Assembly (NCBI GenBank): GCA_000961645.1
Contig: LADM01000053.1
Span: 1-64,000, forward strand
Length of the DNA: 64,000 nucleotides
From: Gammaproteobacteria bacterium BRH_c0
GTDB taxonomy: Bacteria; Pseudomonadota; Gammaproteobacteria; Pseudomonadales; Porticoccaceae
Reading direction: 5' to 3'
Positions 9,057 to 18,674 of the stretch are shown piece after piece. Positions within the stretch are counted from its first letter, which is position 1; each line of letters begins with the position of its first letter. Position numbers and translations under genes: made by a program. Below the pieces are notes generated by a model that was not told where the DNA came from, ran no database searches, and saw only the letters and a program-made list of their open reading frames with translations.

Positions 9057-9068
9057 GGCGGATGAGAC

Positions 9069-9085
9069 AGGGGGTCAGACTCGAT
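9069..9085. repeat. Right 17-bp direct repeat framing the toxin-antitoxin pair
   Basis: Exact copy of 8390-8406, located 13 bp after the toxin stop codon. The two copies enclose 662 bp containing only the toxin-antitoxin genes. The sequence resembles the GGGGTCAGACTCGAT motif I associate with REP-type repeats near Y1 transposases, but no transposase is present here. Confidence 0.65.
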
Positions 9086-9272
9086 ATGCATACTGAGGAA
9101 TCAACGGAAGCGAGCCTCACCTCGTTAATCCTGGCCTGAATCATCTTCGGGATAAGACCAACCCCCGGACTGCCACACACAGCCCCGGTTAGCCCTGCCC
9201 GGAGACCCCGGGCTATAAAGCCCCGGCACTTTCCGGTAGGATGCAGCCCCTGATCAACCAGCCCGGCCCGCC

Positions 9273-10331
9273 ATGCAAACCCTGACGATTACCCGCCCCG
9301 ACGACTGGCATCTCCATCTGCGCGATGGTGACGCCCTGGCAACCACCGTGCCCGATGCCGCACGCTATTTTGGACGCGGGATTGTGATGCCCAATTTGGC
9401 GCCCCCGGTTACCACCACGGCCCAGGCCAGCGACTATCGCGGGCGACTGCTCGCCAACCGGCCTGCCCAAAGCCACTGGCAGCCGCTGATGGTGCTGTAC
9501 CTCACCGACAACACCCAGCCTGACGAAATCATTGCCGCCAAAAACAGCGGTATCGTCTTTGCCGCCAAATACTACCCGGCGGGCGCCACCACCAATTCGG
9601 ACGCGGGCGTCACCGATCTCAACAGGATCAACGCTGTTTTGGCCACCCTGGAGAAGGTGGGCCTGCCGCTGCTGCTGCACGGCGAGGTGACGGACAATGA
9701 GATCGATATTTTTGACCGGGAAGCTGTATTTATCGACCGCCACCTGAAACGCATCGTCAATGACTTCCCGGCTCTGAAAGTGGTGCTGGAACATATCACC
9801 ACCCGCGAAGGCGCGCAGTTTGTGAGCGAATCGCGGGAAAATGTTGCCGCCACCATCACCCCCCAGCATTTGCTGTTCAACCGCAACCACATGCTGGTGG
9901 GAGGTATCAGGCCGCACTTTTACTGCCTGCCCATTCTCAAGCGCAATATTCACCAGGAGGCGCTGATCAAAGCGGCTATAAGCGGCAGCCCGCGCTTTTT
10001 CCTCGGCACCGATTCGGCGCCCCACAGCCAGAGCCGCAAGGAAAACGCCTGCGGTTGCGCCGGTTGCTACAGCAACCACGCGGCCATTGAGCTGTATGCG
10101 GAATTTTTTGAGCGTGAAAACGCTCTCGACAAGCTCGAAGCCTTTGCCAGTTTTTACGGCGCCGACTTCTACGGCCTGCCCCGCAACAGCGACACCATCA
10201 CCCTGGTGCGCAAGCCCTGGCAACTGCCCGCCACTGTGCCCTTGGGCGGGGAGGCGATGGTGCCACTGATGGCGGGCGAGACTCTCAACTGGCAGCTCAC
10301 AACCGGCAACTGGCAGGTAAGCCATGACTGA
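9273..10331 (+). CDS. pyrC: Dihydroorotase
   Basis: The enzyme cyclises carbamoyl-aspartate to dihydroorotate in pyrimidine synthesis. The 352-residue protein is of the PyrC (class II) type. The metal motif HLH is at residues 13-15 and the lysine to be carbamylated is Lys99 in [13 protein letters not shown]. Further metal histidines lie in LLLHGE and LEHITT, and the FLGTDSAPH segment supplies the catalytic Asp. The last 8 nt overlap the start of rnt, so the two genes are probably co-transcribed. Confidence 0.95.
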   Translation: MQTLTITRPDDWHLHLRDGDALATTVPDAARYFGRGIVMPNLAPPVTTTAQASDYRGRLLANRPAQSHWQPLMVLYLTDNTQPDEIIAAKNSGIVFAAKYYPAGATTNSDAGVTDLNRINAVLATLEKVGLPLLLHGEVTDNEIDIFDREAVFIDRHLKRIVNDFPALKVVLEHITTREGAQFVSESRENVAATITPQHLLFNRNHMLVGGIRPHFYCLPILKRNIHQEALIKAAISGSPRFFLGTDSAPHSQSRKENACGCAGCYSNHAAIELYAEFFERENALDKLEAFASFYGADFYGLPRNSDTITLVRKPWQLPATVPLGGEAMVPLMAGETLNWQLTTGNWQVSHD

Positions 10332-10968
10332 TATTTCGTTCACGGACCAACTGGATGGCCTCACCACCCTCGGCAACCGCTTTCGCGGATTTTTGCCGGT
10401 GGTCATCGATGTGGAAACCGGCGGTTTTGACTGCAAGGAGCACGCCCTGCTGGAAATTGCCGCCGTCACCCTCGACATGGACGACAACGGCCAGCTGGTG
10501 CGTCGCGAAACTATCGCCGCAGCGGTGATTCCCCACCCGGATATGCGCATAGAACAGGCGGCGCTGGACTTTACCGGCATCGACCCCAGCGATCCCAATC
10601 GCAACGCCCTGCCGGAAAAGGAAGCCCTGCACGACATTTTTGCCAAGGTGCGCGAGTGCGTGCGCGACAACGACTGCACCCGCGCCGTGATCGTCGCCCA
10701 CAACGCCCACTTTGACCTGGGTTTTGTCAATGCCGCCAGCGAGCGCGCGGGCATCAAGCGCAACCCTTTCCACCCTTTTTCCTGCTTTGATACCGCCACC
10801 CTGGCGGGCCTGGCTTTTGGTCAGACGGTGCTGGCGCGCGCCTGCGCCGCTGCGGGAATCCCCTTCAGTAACCGCGAAGCCCACAGCGCCGCCTACGACG
10901 CCGAGCGCACTGCCGAGTTGTTTTGCCTGATCGTCAACAGATGGAAGGAATTGGGGGGTTGGCGCTAG
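10324..10968 (+). CDS. rnt: Ribonuclease T
   Basis: The 214-residue DEDD-family 3'-5' exoribonuclease trims tRNA CCA ends and matures 5S and 23S rRNA. The exonuclease motifs are clear: [10 protein letters not shown] (Exo I), HNAHFDLGF (Exo II) and [14 protein letters not shown] (Exo III, with the catalytic His and Asp). Length and N-terminus agree with the family (the [13 protein letters not shown] segment begins near residue 21). It overlaps pyrC by 8 nt and is followed by a strong intrinsic terminator. Confidence 0.95.
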   Translation: MTDISFTDQLDGLTTLGNRFRGFLPVVIDVETGGFDCKEHALLEIAAVTLDMDDNGQLVRRETIAAAVIPHPDMRIEQAALDFTGIDPSDPNRNALPEKEALHDIFAKVRECVRDNDCTRAVIVAHNAHFDLGFVNAASERAGIKRNPFHPFSCFDTATLAGLAFGQTVLARACAAAGIPFSNREAHSAAYDAERTAELFCLIVNRWKELGGWR

Positions 10969-10988
10969 CCAATCACTCATGTCTCTAC

Positions 10989-11017
10989 AAAAAAGCCCGG
11001 AATTTCCGGGCTTTTTT
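10989..11017 (+). terminator. Intrinsic terminator after pyrC-rnt
   Basis: AAAAAAGCCCGGAA is mirrored by TTCCGGGCTTTTTT, giving a GC-rich stem flanked by an A-tract and a T-tract. It lies 20 bp after the rnt stop codon and could work in both directions. Confidence 0.92.
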
Positions 11018-11030
11018 GTGCAGCAGTCAC

Positions 11031-11108
11031 GTAGGATGGGTGGAGCATAGCGATACCCATCGATGCCGCTAGATCTTGATGGGTATCGCTATGCTCAACC
11101 CATCCTAC
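11031..11108. repeat. 78-bp near-perfect palindrome (REP/MITE-like)
   Basis: A 31-bp arm starting GTAGGATGGGTGGAGC (11031-11061) is mirrored by an arm ending GCTCAACCCATCCTAC (11078-11108); 30 of 31 positions match, with a 16-nt loop. It sits just after the rnt terminator. A decayed relative is at 15,602-15,668, and a palindrome with similar GTAGG(T/A)TGGG ends is at 59,713-59,816. This looks like a dispersed intergenic element of the genome. Confidence 0.8.
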
Positions 11109-11192
11109 AAAGCTCTCAGGGGGAATTCTCACAAGGAGCTTTCACAGGAACTTTCACCGCGAAAAAACGCCATAACAACCAAGGAGGTTGAT

Positions 11193-11717
11193 ATGGCGAC
11201 CAAACCCGCATTCAAGCAAAGACAGGAAGACAGGGGCAGCCACCCCGGCGACTACTGGCCCCTTGTGGCACTGATCGCGGTGGCGGCCCTGGCGGCATTC
11301 GCCCTGACCAAACCGGTGGCTGGCGGCCTGACGACCTGGATGCATTTTTTCATGGGGCTGTTTTTGTGTGTCTTCGCCCTGCTCAAACTCTTTCACCCCT
11401 CCGCCTTTGTCGATGGCTTTGCCATGTACGACCTGCTCGCCAAACGGCTGCGGGGTTACGGCTATGTTTACCCCTATATTGAACTTGCCTTGGGGCTGGG
11501 CTACCTGGCGTTTTTTCAGCCGCCCTTTGTATATGGCGCCACCATTGTCGTTATGGGATTTGGCGCCCTTGGAGTTATTGCCGCGCTGCGCCAGGGGCTG
11601 GATATCAACTGCCCCTGCATGGGCTCTGTGCTCGATGTGCCGCTGAGCACCGTCACCCTCACAGAAGATATCGGCATGGTGGTGATGGCCGCTGCGATGT
11701 GGGCAATGTATATCTGA
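11193..11717 (+). CDS. MauE/DoxX-like redox-associated membrane protein
   Basis: The 174-residue protein has four hydrophobic segments (about 21-40, 47-67, 92-108, 112-131) and a further one at the C-terminus. A conserved CPCMG motif with Cys140 and Cys142 lies before the last span. This layout matches MauE/DoxX-type proteins, which are thought to support disulphide or thiol chemistry in the membrane. The start at 11193 is set by a textbook AAGGAGG ribosome site; an in-frame extension to 11076 runs into the upstream palindrome and is unlikely. Eighteen nt later comes a small Rho_N-like gene that may be co-transcribed. Its substrate is unknown. Confidence 0.7.
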   Translation: MATKPAFKQRQEDRGSHPGDYWPLVALIAVAALAAFALTKPVAGGLTTWMHFFMGLFLCVFALLKLFHPSAFVDGFAMYDLLAKRLRGYGYVYPYIELALGLGYLAFFQPPFVYGATIVVMGFGALGVIAALRQGLDINCPCMGSVLDVPLSTVTLTEDIGMVVMAAAMWAMYI

Positions 11718-11735
11718 CCAAATGGAGTGAATACG

Positions 11736-12035
11736 ATGCCTGACAAATGGAGCGACAAAGACGAACGCCAGTTTTCCCATGTCCGCAAGGAGCAGGAAAA
11801 AAGCGGCAAGCCCCGCAAGCGGGCCGAGGAAATCGCCGCCAGAACCGTCAACAAGCAGCGGCGGCTGGAAGGTCGTACCCCTTCGCGTAAATCCCAGGGC
11901 ACGGGCAATCCCAACAGCCCGCTGGACTCCCGCACCCGTCAGGAGCTGTATAACCGGGCGTCAGAACTCCAGATAAGAGGCCGCAGCAGCATGACCAAAA
12001 GCGAGCTGATTGACGCCATCAGAAGCCGCCAGTAG
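11736..12035 (+). CDS. Small basic protein with C-terminal Rho_N/SAP-like motif
   Basis: The 99-residue, highly charged protein has an N-terminal helical part rich in Lys/Arg/Glu. Its C-terminal segment (TRQELYNRASELQIRGRSSM, then TKSELIDAIR) resembles the Rho termination factor N-terminal or SAP-type helix-extended-loop-helix that binds nucleic acid. I chose the ATG at 11736 (GGAG 9 nt upstream) over an in-frame GTG at 11727. Similar small proteins are often labelled plasmid stabilisation protein, but no such role is shown here. Confidence 0.65.
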   Translation: MPDKWSDKDERQFSHVRKEQEKSGKPRKRAEEIAARTVNKQRRLEGRTPSRKSQGTGNPNSPLDSRTRQELYNRASELQIRGRSSMTKSELIDAIRSRQ

Positions 12036-12067
12036 CTGTGTGGCAGGTTGCCCTGCCGTGCAAAATT

Positions 12068-13129
12068 TTACTTAGCAGTGTTTGTGTCATCCCGTTCAAA
12101 GCGGGCCTGGTACGCCTCCACAAAGGCATTGCGCAGCACTGACAAAAAGGCCTGCCAGGCGCTGATATCGCGGCGCTCAAGGTTACCCTTGATCTCGATG
12201 CGGGAGGCAATACGGTTTTCAGGCTGATTGCGAAAGATCCTGCCCAAGCCGCCTACCAGAGCCTCCCAGGCGGCACTGAAAACGCCCTTTTCGATATCTT
12301 TCTCCAGGTCAAGCACCTCAACATTGTCCAGCAGCGGCTTGGCGTAGCCGTTGAGCTGGCCATCTCTGGCGTTGATTTCCATGACAAATGCGCCCTCGCC
12401 GGATTGAAAGTCAAAATTGCCATAGGCCTCGGCCAGATCATTGATCCGGCGCAGATCAATGTCTGTGATCTTCATATTGATATCGAAATCGTGGAAATCG
12501 CCGAGGGGATCGAGAAAACCATCCAGCGTGGTTGCCGCATTTTCCAGCATCAAGCCCTGAAGGGTGAATTGTGCAGGGCGGGTGCCCTCGCTGCGATCGG
12601 CATTGGTGATATTGGTAAAAGCGCCCTCCAGATCAGTCATCAGCAGATGCACCGGCGGGTCCGAAGTAAAGTTGTGAAAATGCAGCTTGCCGTTCTGGAT
12701 ACCCAGCCGGTCAATCCTGATGGGCACCAGTTGCTGCAAGGCCTGCTGCCAGTCGGTACCGGCACCGGCCTGGGCGCCGCGCTCACCGTCGACAAAATGC
12801 AGTTCGGGATTGAGAAAATCCACATCCGCCACCACCGCACCGCGCCACAGGGCCGACCAGCTGACGGACATATCGATACTGTCGGCGTGGAAAAACGGCA
12901 CCTGCACCGCTTCGTCCACCTTCACCACCTCAAGATCGTAGAGGGTGTAGGCACCGCGCCACAGGGCGATGCCCACATCCTCGGTAAGGCCGCGATAAGC
13001 GCCCATCTGCGCCATTTTGTCGTTGAGGTAATCCTTGACCAGGGATGGCAAGGCCAGACGCAATATCACCAGTAAAAGCACCACCAGGAGGATGGCGATG
13101 AGGGTAACGGAATAGCGTCTGGCCACCAT
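12068..13129 (-). CDS. DUF748/AsmA-like membrane-anchored protein
   Basis: The 353-residue protein has one N-terminal transmembrane helix (about residues 8-28). It is followed by the repeating beta-rich pattern of DUF748/AsmA-like proteins: LYDLEVVKV, HADSIDMSVSWSALWRGAVVADVDFLNPELHFVD, and later IRIDRLGIQNGKLHFHNF. Proteins of this superfamily span the periplasm and are linked to phospholipid transport or envelope homeostasis. It is shorter than YhdP or TamB. An AAGG ribosome site precedes the ATG. It stands alone between a Rho_N-like gene (convergent) and katE. Confidence 0.75.
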   Translation of the reverse strand: MVARRYSVTLIAILLVVLLLVILRLALPSLVKDYLNDKMAQMGAYRGLTEDVGIALWRGAYTLYDLEVVKVDEAVQVPFFHADSIDMSVSWSALWRGAVVADVDFLNPELHFVDGERGAQAGAGTDWQQALQQLVPIRIDRLGIQNGKLHFHNFTSDPPVHLLMTDLEGAFTNITNADRSEGTRPAQFTLQGLMLENAATTLDGFLDPLGDFHDFDINMKITDIDLRRINDLAEAYGNFDFQSGEGAFVMEINARDGQLNGYAKPLLDNVEVLDLEKDIEKGVFSAAWEALVGGLGRIFRNQPENRIASRIEIKGNLERRDISAWQAFLSVLRNAFVEAYQARFERDDTNTAK

Positions 13130-13201
13130 AAGTCACCTTTAGCAAGGGGTTTGTCGAACGCTGCGCTCTGTCATGCCCCCGCTGTCGGAATCAGTCGCCT
13201 G

Positions 13202-15274
13202 TCATAATCCGCGCTGCCAATAGCGCAATTGGCGGCACTGTTTGATAAACCCCGAGACAGATTTGGCATCCTTCAGTTTAAGGCAGCCTTTATCGAGAAC
13301 ATCGCCTATCCCGGCCTTATCCAGCAGTGGCTTCGCCTCTTCACCATAGCCGATAAACTTGTGGTGGTTAAAGGCATCGCTGATAAACGCCAGGGCCGCC
13401 GGATTTTTAAGCAGCGCGTCCTGACTGCCTTTGCCAGGCAGGATAACGATGGCATCAAACAGCACCGAGGGGCCGCCATCCACCTTTTCATCAATGGTGT
13501 GGGCCTGCCCGCTGCTGTCTTTGAGTTGCCCGGCATGGGGCGCTACCAGGGCGTGGATCGCTCCCTCGGCCTCCAGAGCTTTTTCAAGCTGGCTGAACAG
13601 CGCGCCGTCAAATCCTTCGCCAGCCAATACACCCACCTTGCGGCCCTTGAAGCTGTCCGGACCGTTTTTGAGAATACTGAGTTTGTCTGAAGCGGGCAGG
13701 TCCATACGTGTTTTCACGGCAGCCTGAGCTGGCTTGGGCATGCTGTGTATGGCCAGGTTACCAGCCACCGTCATGGCCAGATTCTTGTCGATATTGAGCA
13801 GGTGGGACACCATGCGCTCGCGGATGGCAACGGTTTTGACCTTGCTCAGCTCGAAGGCCAGGGCATCGGCCATATGCCGCTGCTCGGTGGCGGTCTGGCT
13901 GATATAAAACTGCCGGGCCTGGCTGTAGTGATCGGCAAAGGTGGGCGAACGCACCCGCTGCTTTTCGCCCTGCACGGGCTGGGGGTAACTGGCAAAGCCT
14001 TTTTCCGGGCTTTCCCGTGGGCCGCCCTCCTCGCCCCAGCTGTTTGGTTCATAGTTGGCGCGGCCCTTGGGGTTGTGCATGGCCATATGGCCATCCTGCT
14101 GAAAATGCCGCATCGGGCACTTGGGGGCGTTAATGGGAATATGAGTAAAGTTCGGCCCGCCCAGACGCTTGAGCTGGGTATCGAGGTAGGAAAAATTGCG
14201 GCCCTGCAACAGCGGGTCTTCCGACTGATCGATACCGCGCACGATATTCTGGGTGCAAAAGGCCACCTGCTCGGTCTCGGCAAAAAAGTTGTCCACCACC
14301 CGATCCAGCACCAGACGCCCGACGATGCGCACCGGCACCAGCTCTTCGGGAATCAGTTTGGTGGCGTCCAGCACATCGAATTCAAAGCGCTTGGCAAAGT
14401 CCTCGTCAAACACCTGCAAGCCCAGCTCCCACTCCGGGAAATCACCGCGACTGATGGCATCCCACAAATCGCGACGGTGGAAATCCGGGTCGGCGCCATT
14501 GAGCTTTACTGCCTCGTCCCACACCACGGATTGCATCCCCTGCCGGGGTTTCCAGTGAAATTTGACAAAAACCGCCGCGCCCTTGCTGTTGACCATGCGA
14601 AAGGTGTGCACACCGAAGCCTTCCATAAAACGCAGGGAGCGGGGAATCGCCCGGTCTGACATGATCCACATCACCATGTGCATGCTTTCGGGCGTGAGGG
14701 AAATAAAATCCCAGAAGTTATCGTGGGCAGTCTGGGCCTGGGGAAAGCCGCTGTCGGGTTCCTCCTTGGCAGCATGAATCAGGTCGGGGAATTTCATCGC
14801 ATCCTGAATAAAAAAAACCGGAATATTGTTGCCAACGATGTCCCAGTTGCCCTCTTTGGTGTAGAGCTTGACAGCAAAACCCCGCACATCGCGCGCCATG
14901 TCCGGCGAACCCTTGCTGCCCGCCACAGTGGAAAATCGCACAAAGGCAGGGGTTTTTTCGCCCTTGCGCTGGAAGATATCGGCGCTGGTGATGTCCTTGA
15001 GGGAATTGTAGGTTTCAAAATAGCCATGGGCGCCGTAACCCCGGGCATGTACTACCCGTTCGGGGATTCGCTCATGGTCAAAATGAAAGATCTTGTCGCG
15101 CAGAATGTGGTCTTCCAGCAGGGTCGGGCCGCGCACCCCCGCCTTGAGGGAGTTCTGGTCATCGGCAACGGGCGCCCCCTGCTGGGTGGTAAGGATATCG
15201 TCTACACCTGTAGCCTGTTGGTGTAGCTCGCCGCCTTTTCCTCTGGTGGTTTTAAGATTTTTCTTGCTGGACAT
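13202..15274 (-). CDS. katE: Catalase HPII, large-subunit type with C-terminal DJ-1-like domain
   Basis: The 690-residue monofunctional catalase converts H2O2 to water and oxygen. The catalytic His76 ([11 protein letters not shown]), Asn149 (VGNNIPVFF) and the haem-ligand Tyr363 (SYLDTQLKR) are present. From about residue 540 a flavodoxin/DJ-1-like domain begins ([17 protein letters not shown]), as in clade 2 large catalases such as E. coli HPII. Such enzymes are usually stationary-phase or oxidative-stress induced. A long AT-rich leader region (15275-15600) lies upstream and probably contains the promoter. Confidence 0.96.
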   Translation of the reverse strand: MSSKKNLKTTRGKGGELHQQATGVDDILTTQQGAPVADDQNSLKAGVRGPTLLEDHILRDKIFHFDHERIPERVVHARGYGAHGYFETYNSLKDITSADIFQRKGEKTPAFVRFSTVAGSKGSPDMARDVRGFAVKLYTKEGNWDIVGNNIPVFFIQDAMKFPDLIHAAKEEPDSGFPQAQTAHDNFWDFISLTPESMHMVMWIMSDRAIPRSLRFMEGFGVHTFRMVNSKGAAVFVKFHWKPRQGMQSVVWDEAVKLNGADPDFHRRDLWDAISRGDFPEWELGLQVFDEDFAKRFEFDVLDATKLIPEELVPVRIVGRLVLDRVVDNFFAETEQVAFCTQNIVRGIDQSEDPLLQGRNFSYLDTQLKRLGGPNFTHIPINAPKCPMRHFQQDGHMAMHNPKGRANYEPNSWGEEGGPRESPEKGFASYPQPVQGEKQRVRSPTFADHYSQARQFYISQTATEQRHMADALAFELSKVKTVAIRERMVSHLLNIDKNLAMTVAGNLAIHSMPKPAQAAVKTRMDLPASDKLSILKNGPDSFKGRKVGVLAGEGFDGALFSQLEKALEAEGAIHALVAPHAGQLKDSSGQAHTIDEKVDGGPSVLFDAIVILPGKGSQDALLKNPAALAFISDAFNHHKFIGYGEEAKPLLDKAGIGDVLDKGCLKLKDAKSVSGFIKQCRQLRYWQRGL

Positions 15275-15679
15275 AACGCCTCCTCTCTCATGGGCATCTG
15301 CGAAAACAGCCTGCGATTAATTCAGAATTGACTTAATTTCTGCTTGTTATCGCCGAAAAATCACCCTGTCATCATCGCAGCGGCAATTGAAGGCGATGGA
15401 AAATTCGACAAGCCCATGCTTTATAAATTCAATGTTATTTTTTCCACACAGACACAGGATGAACAGTGCCAAAGACACTGCCTCAAAAAATTAGCCAGAT
15501 TAATTTTTAAAAAATAAGCAGCTTAAAACACGCATAATAGGACAGCTTTATATGAAGAGCGGCATATAAGCAGAAAGCTTTTTATGCCGGTTATGTAGTT
15601 TGCAGGATGGGGAGCACGGCGATAAGCATCGTGTTCTTGCGGTATCGATGGGCATCGCTCAGCGTGAACACTATTGAAA
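15275..15679. other. Gene-free region upstream of katE with a decayed palindrome
   Basis: The stretch 15275-15600 is AT-rich without a credible open frame and should hold the katE promoter; I could not pick out confident -35/-10 boxes. At 15602-15668, GCAGGATGGGGAGCAC and a mirrored CGATGGGCATCGCTC resemble the intact palindrome at 11031-11108, with many substitutions. Confidence 0.5.
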
Positions 15680-15902
15680 CGGTACGTTTTATTCGAGAGT
15701 CCGTTCATGCTGAGCCGGTGAGTCCGTTCGTGCTGAGCCAGTGAGTCCGTTCGTGCTGAGCTGGAGAGTCCGTTCGTGCTGAGCTGGAGAGCCCGTTCGT
15801 GCTGAGCTTCAGAGTCCGTTCGTGCTGAGCCTGTCGAAGCACTCGCCAGACCTTCGACAGGCTCAGGCCGAACGGTATTCACGTTTACTTCGTGCCAGAT
15901 CA
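15680..15902. repeat. Repeat element A: six 23-bp tandem units ending in a 24-bp hairpin
   Basis: Units GAGTCCGTTCGTGCTGAGC plus four variable bases start at 15697, 15720, 15743, 15766, 15789 and 15812, an exact 23-bp period. The last unit becomes the left arm of a hairpin (15816-15839 with 15852-15875; two mismatches, 12-nt loop) containing CTGAGCCTGTCGAAG. The array is preceded by CGGTACGTTTTATTCGAGA and followed by AACGGTATTCACGTTTA. Both borders are shared with element B at 23,386-23,654, so this is a dispersed element. Any open frames through it are by-products of the repeat. Confidence 0.9.
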
Positions 15903-16688
15903 CTAAAGCGGCCTGACAGCAACAACAATGGCGTTAAAATTCTGCCCACCCCATGGGCTCATGACGCTGTAATCATGCTCCAGCAACGTGACGTCAAAAC
16001 CTGCTTCCTCAAGCATTTTCTCCAGCGTCGGCAGGGTGACTGCTGTCATGGTGTGGTGGTCGCGCCAGTGCCGGGTGTCAGCGGCGGATTCACGGGTGAT
16101 GGAAAGCCTTAAATCCAGCACATCACCCTCCCCACGGTAATACCAGCCGGATTGAAAACTGAGCACGCCAGCGCCATCCGCCACGCGGGTCATAATGCCG
16201 TTGTCATTGCGAATACCGCGCGCATCCACCGCATTAAAAATAAACACGCCGCCGGGCTTGAGAGCCTGCCAGGCGCAGCTCAGGGTTTGCGCCAGCGCAG
16301 TGGTGGGGTAACTGTAATGGATGGAATACAAAAAACAGGTGATCAGGTCGAAAGCGGCCACCTGCTCAAAAGCCGCCAGATCACACAGCAACAGCTGCGC
16401 CCCCGGGCATCGGGCTGCCGCCTGCTCCAGCATTTGCGCGCTGTTATCCAGCCCGCTGGGAACAAAGCCCAACCCCTGCATGTGCAACAAGTGCTGGCCT
16501 GTGCCGCAGGCCAGGTCCAGATACTCTCGTCCAAAAGAGTCTCTTCCAAGAGAGTCTCGCCCGCCAGATGAGGCAAAGCACTCAAAAGCCCGCAGGGCAA
16601 AGTCACACTGCCCGGCGTAATCCACCTCGGCACAGAACTGGTCGTAGTAACCCGAGAGATCGGCGTAGAGGTTTCCGGTGGCGGGCAT
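15903..16688 (-). CDS. Class I SAM-dependent methyltransferase
   Basis: The 261-residue protein shows a Rossmann methyltransferase core: motif I YLDLACGTGQHLLHM, GLDNSAQMLEQA (motif II acidic end), LLLCDLAAFE, and LKPGGVFIFNAVD (post-motif strand). The substrate cannot be told. I chose the ATG at 16688 (MPATGNLYADL), because the fold begins there; the frame stays open to 16871, but the extension is Pro/Cys/Arg-rich and unlike the family. A small in-frame duplication (RDSLGRDSFGRE) precedes motif I. Its stop codon lies at the border of repeat element A. Confidence 0.8.
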   Translation of the reverse strand: MPATGNLYADLSGYYDQFCAEVDYAGQCDFALRAFECFASSGGRDSLGRDSFGREYLDLACGTGQHLLHMQGLGFVPSGLDNSAQMLEQAAARCPGAQLLLCDLAAFEQVAAFDLITCFLYSIHYSYPTTALAQTLSCAWQALKPGGVFIFNAVDARGIRNDNGIMTRVADGAGVLSFQSGWYYRGEGDVLDLRLSITRESAADTRHWRDHHTMTAVTLPTLEKMLEEAGFDVTLLEHDYSVMSPWGGQNFNAIVVAVRPL

Positions 16689-16900
16689 GGCGGGTCCGAA
16701 GAATGGATGACTGCGGCGGGGTCTGGCAGCGCGGGGCGCAATTCTGAGGCCATATGGGTTGAGCGGCAAGTGGCAGGATACTGAGTAAAGGAAGCAGCAG
16801 AGCACTGGCTGAGGATGGCAAAGGCCATGTGGATCAGGCAGTGCGTGTCGAATCAGTGGCTGGCCCAGCAAAGCCAGAATCGCACCTGACTTGAGTTCGA

Positions 16901-17440
16901 CTAGAAGCTTGAACCGGGCTGTTTAAGGAACTCGATTTCGTCCTCAGTTGAATCCCTCCCCAAAATCCCGTTGCGATGGGGATAGCGACCAAAGCGGACG
17001 ATGATATCGCGGTGCTTGTTCTCGAAATCCAGGTTGTTCTGGATGCCATTGGCGCGGAACAGCTCAACGGCGAGATCGTGAATCAGCAGTGATTCGCTGT
17101 GCATATAGGGCATATAGAGAAAGCTGCGCTGCACCGCTGACAGCGCTTGATCGGCCCCGGCGGCCACAGCCTCCTGGGCGAGTGCCAGGGCCAGCGCATC
17201 ACTGGCAAAGGCTGCCGCAGTATCGCGGTGGATATTGCGGGAGAACTGATCGAGGACGATAATTTCAGCCAGTCTCCCCTCGGCGCTGGCGCGCCAGGAA
17301 TAGAGTTCGCACTGGCACGCCTGGCGGTGCAGTTCGCCAAAGCGCTGTGCAATCACTTGATCGAAGGCGGGGTCTTTTTTCCACCATTGGGCGGGCTGTG
17401 TTTCGTCAAACCAGAAGGTCAGCACCTGTTCGGGTTGCAT
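16901..17440 (-). CDS. DUF924 family protein
   Basis: The 179-residue all-helical protein contains the features of DUF924: FWFDETQPAQWWKKDPAFD near the start, LAEIIVLDQFSRNIHRDTAAAF in the middle, and YMPYMHSESLLIHDLAV later. The fold is TPR-like; the function is unknown. It lies 12 nt after the last gene of the efflux operon and could be its final cistron. Confidence 0.85.
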   Translation of the reverse strand: MQPEQVLTFWFDETQPAQWWKKDPAFDQVIAQRFGELHRQACQCELYSWRASAEGRLAEIIVLDQFSRNIHRDTAAAFASDALALALAQEAVAAGADQALSAVQRSFLYMPYMHSESLLIHDLAVELFRANGIQNNLDFENKHRDIIVRFGRYPHRNGILGRDSTEDEIEFLKQPGSSF

Positions 17441-17452
17441 GGCAATCTCCGC

Positions 17453-18649
17453 TTATTCGGCCCGCAAGGCATCAATCGGACTCATTCGTGTGGCATTCAT
17501 GGCCGGTCGCAACCCGGCCACCAGGCCGATAGCCATGGACAATCCGAGGGCGCCGATCACCACCACGGGTTCGACCGCAACCGGCAGGCTGGGGACAAAA
17601 AGTGTTACCAATCCCAAAAAGACAAGTATCGCCGCCACACCGCAGGCGCCACCGGCAAAGCCGAGGAAGATTGCCTCACCAAGAAACAGGTTACGCACCT
17701 GGTTGCGGGTACCGCCCAAGGCGCGCAGCAGGCCCACCTCGCTGACGCGCTCGGTGACGGTGATCATCAGGATGGTGGTGATGCCCACCGCACCCACCAG
17801 CAGGGAGATGGCGCCCAGCCCTGCCCCGGCGAATTTGAGGATCAGCAGGATATTGTCCATGGTCGCCAGCATCTGGTCCTGGGTGACGATGGTGAAATCC
17901 TCGAAACCGTGGCGGCGTATCAGATGCTGCCTTACCCTTTCGGCAATATCCTCGGCACTGAGCGATGGACTGTAAAAAATGTCGATTTCCATCAGGCTTT
18001 CGCGGTTGAACATTTGCAGGGCCTTGTTGGCCGGGATATAAACCATGTCGTCGAGGTCGACGCCGAGAAATTCGCCCTTCGATTCCATCACGCCCACCAC
18101 CCGGAAACGCACCCCGCCGATATGGACAAATTCACCCAGGGCATTGGCGCTGCCAAACAGTTCTGTTTTCAGCTCGCTGCCCAGCACGGCAAAGGCCCGG
18201 GCGCGCTCAAAATCCTCGACCGGCAAAAATTTGCCACTCGCCGCCACCATGCCCCAGGCCTTGTCGGCCTGTGGCCCCACACCGGCGATATTGGTGTAGC
18301 GGCTGCGCGAGCCCGCCTTGACCTGGGAGTTGCCCATCACCTGGGGCACCACCTCCTCCACCCCCGGCAGCTGTTCAAGACTCTGGGCGTCGGCCAGGGT
18401 GAGGGGCCGGGTGGTATTGATAATGCCGCCGATGCCGAAGGTTTCCGTTTTGCCAGGTGTGATGGCGACGATATGGCTGCCGAACTGGGTGAACTCCTTG
18501 AGCACAAACACCCGCAGCCCTTCACCCAGGGAGGTGAGCAGCACCATGGCGGCAATACCGATGGCAAAGCCGACAATAGTCAGTAGTGAGCGCACCCGCT
18601 GCATCCACAGGGCGCGCACTACCCAGCTGAGGCTGTCGCGGGCTTTCAT
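17453..18649 (-). CDS. MacB/FtsX-type ABC transporter permease (second permease)
   Basis: The 398-residue protein has an N-terminal transmembrane helix (RSLLTIVGFAIGIAAMVLL), a periplasmic MacB-PCD-like domain, and three C-terminal helices of the FtsX fold (GLGAISLLVGAVGITTILMI, then VGLLRALGGTRNQVRNLFLGEA). The start at 18649 matches the permease N-terminus. It lies 25 nt after a paralogous permease, and the two probably form a heterodimer with the ATPase at 19,873. MacB-like systems use the energy of ATP to drive export from the periplasm through a TolC-type channel; the substrate is unknown. Confidence 0.88.
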   Translation of the reverse strand: MKARDSLSWVVRALWMQRVRSLLTIVGFAIGIAAMVLLTSLGEGLRVFVLKEFTQFGSHIVAITPGKTETFGIGGIINTTRPLTLADAQSLEQLPGVEEVVPQVMGNSQVKAGSRSRYTNIAGVGPQADKAWGMVAASGKFLPVEDFERARAFAVLGSELKTELFGSANALGEFVHIGGVRFRVVGVMESKGEFLGVDLDDMVYIPANKALQMFNRESLMEIDIFYSPSLSAEDIAERVRQHLIRRHGFEDFTIVTQDQMLATMDNILLILKFAGAGLGAISLLVGAVGITTILMITVTERVSEVGLLRALGGTRNQVRNLFLGEAIFLGFAGGACGVAAILVFLGLVTLFVPSLPVAVEPVVVIGALGLSMAIGLVAGLRPAMNATRMSPIDALRAE

Positions 18650-18674
18650 GGGTTGGTTACTCCAGAAAGGCCCA

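Noticed and set aside
9213-10799. A 528-codon minus-strand frame opposite pyrC and rnt
   Set aside because: Antisense to two recognised enzymes and without any domain; same cause.
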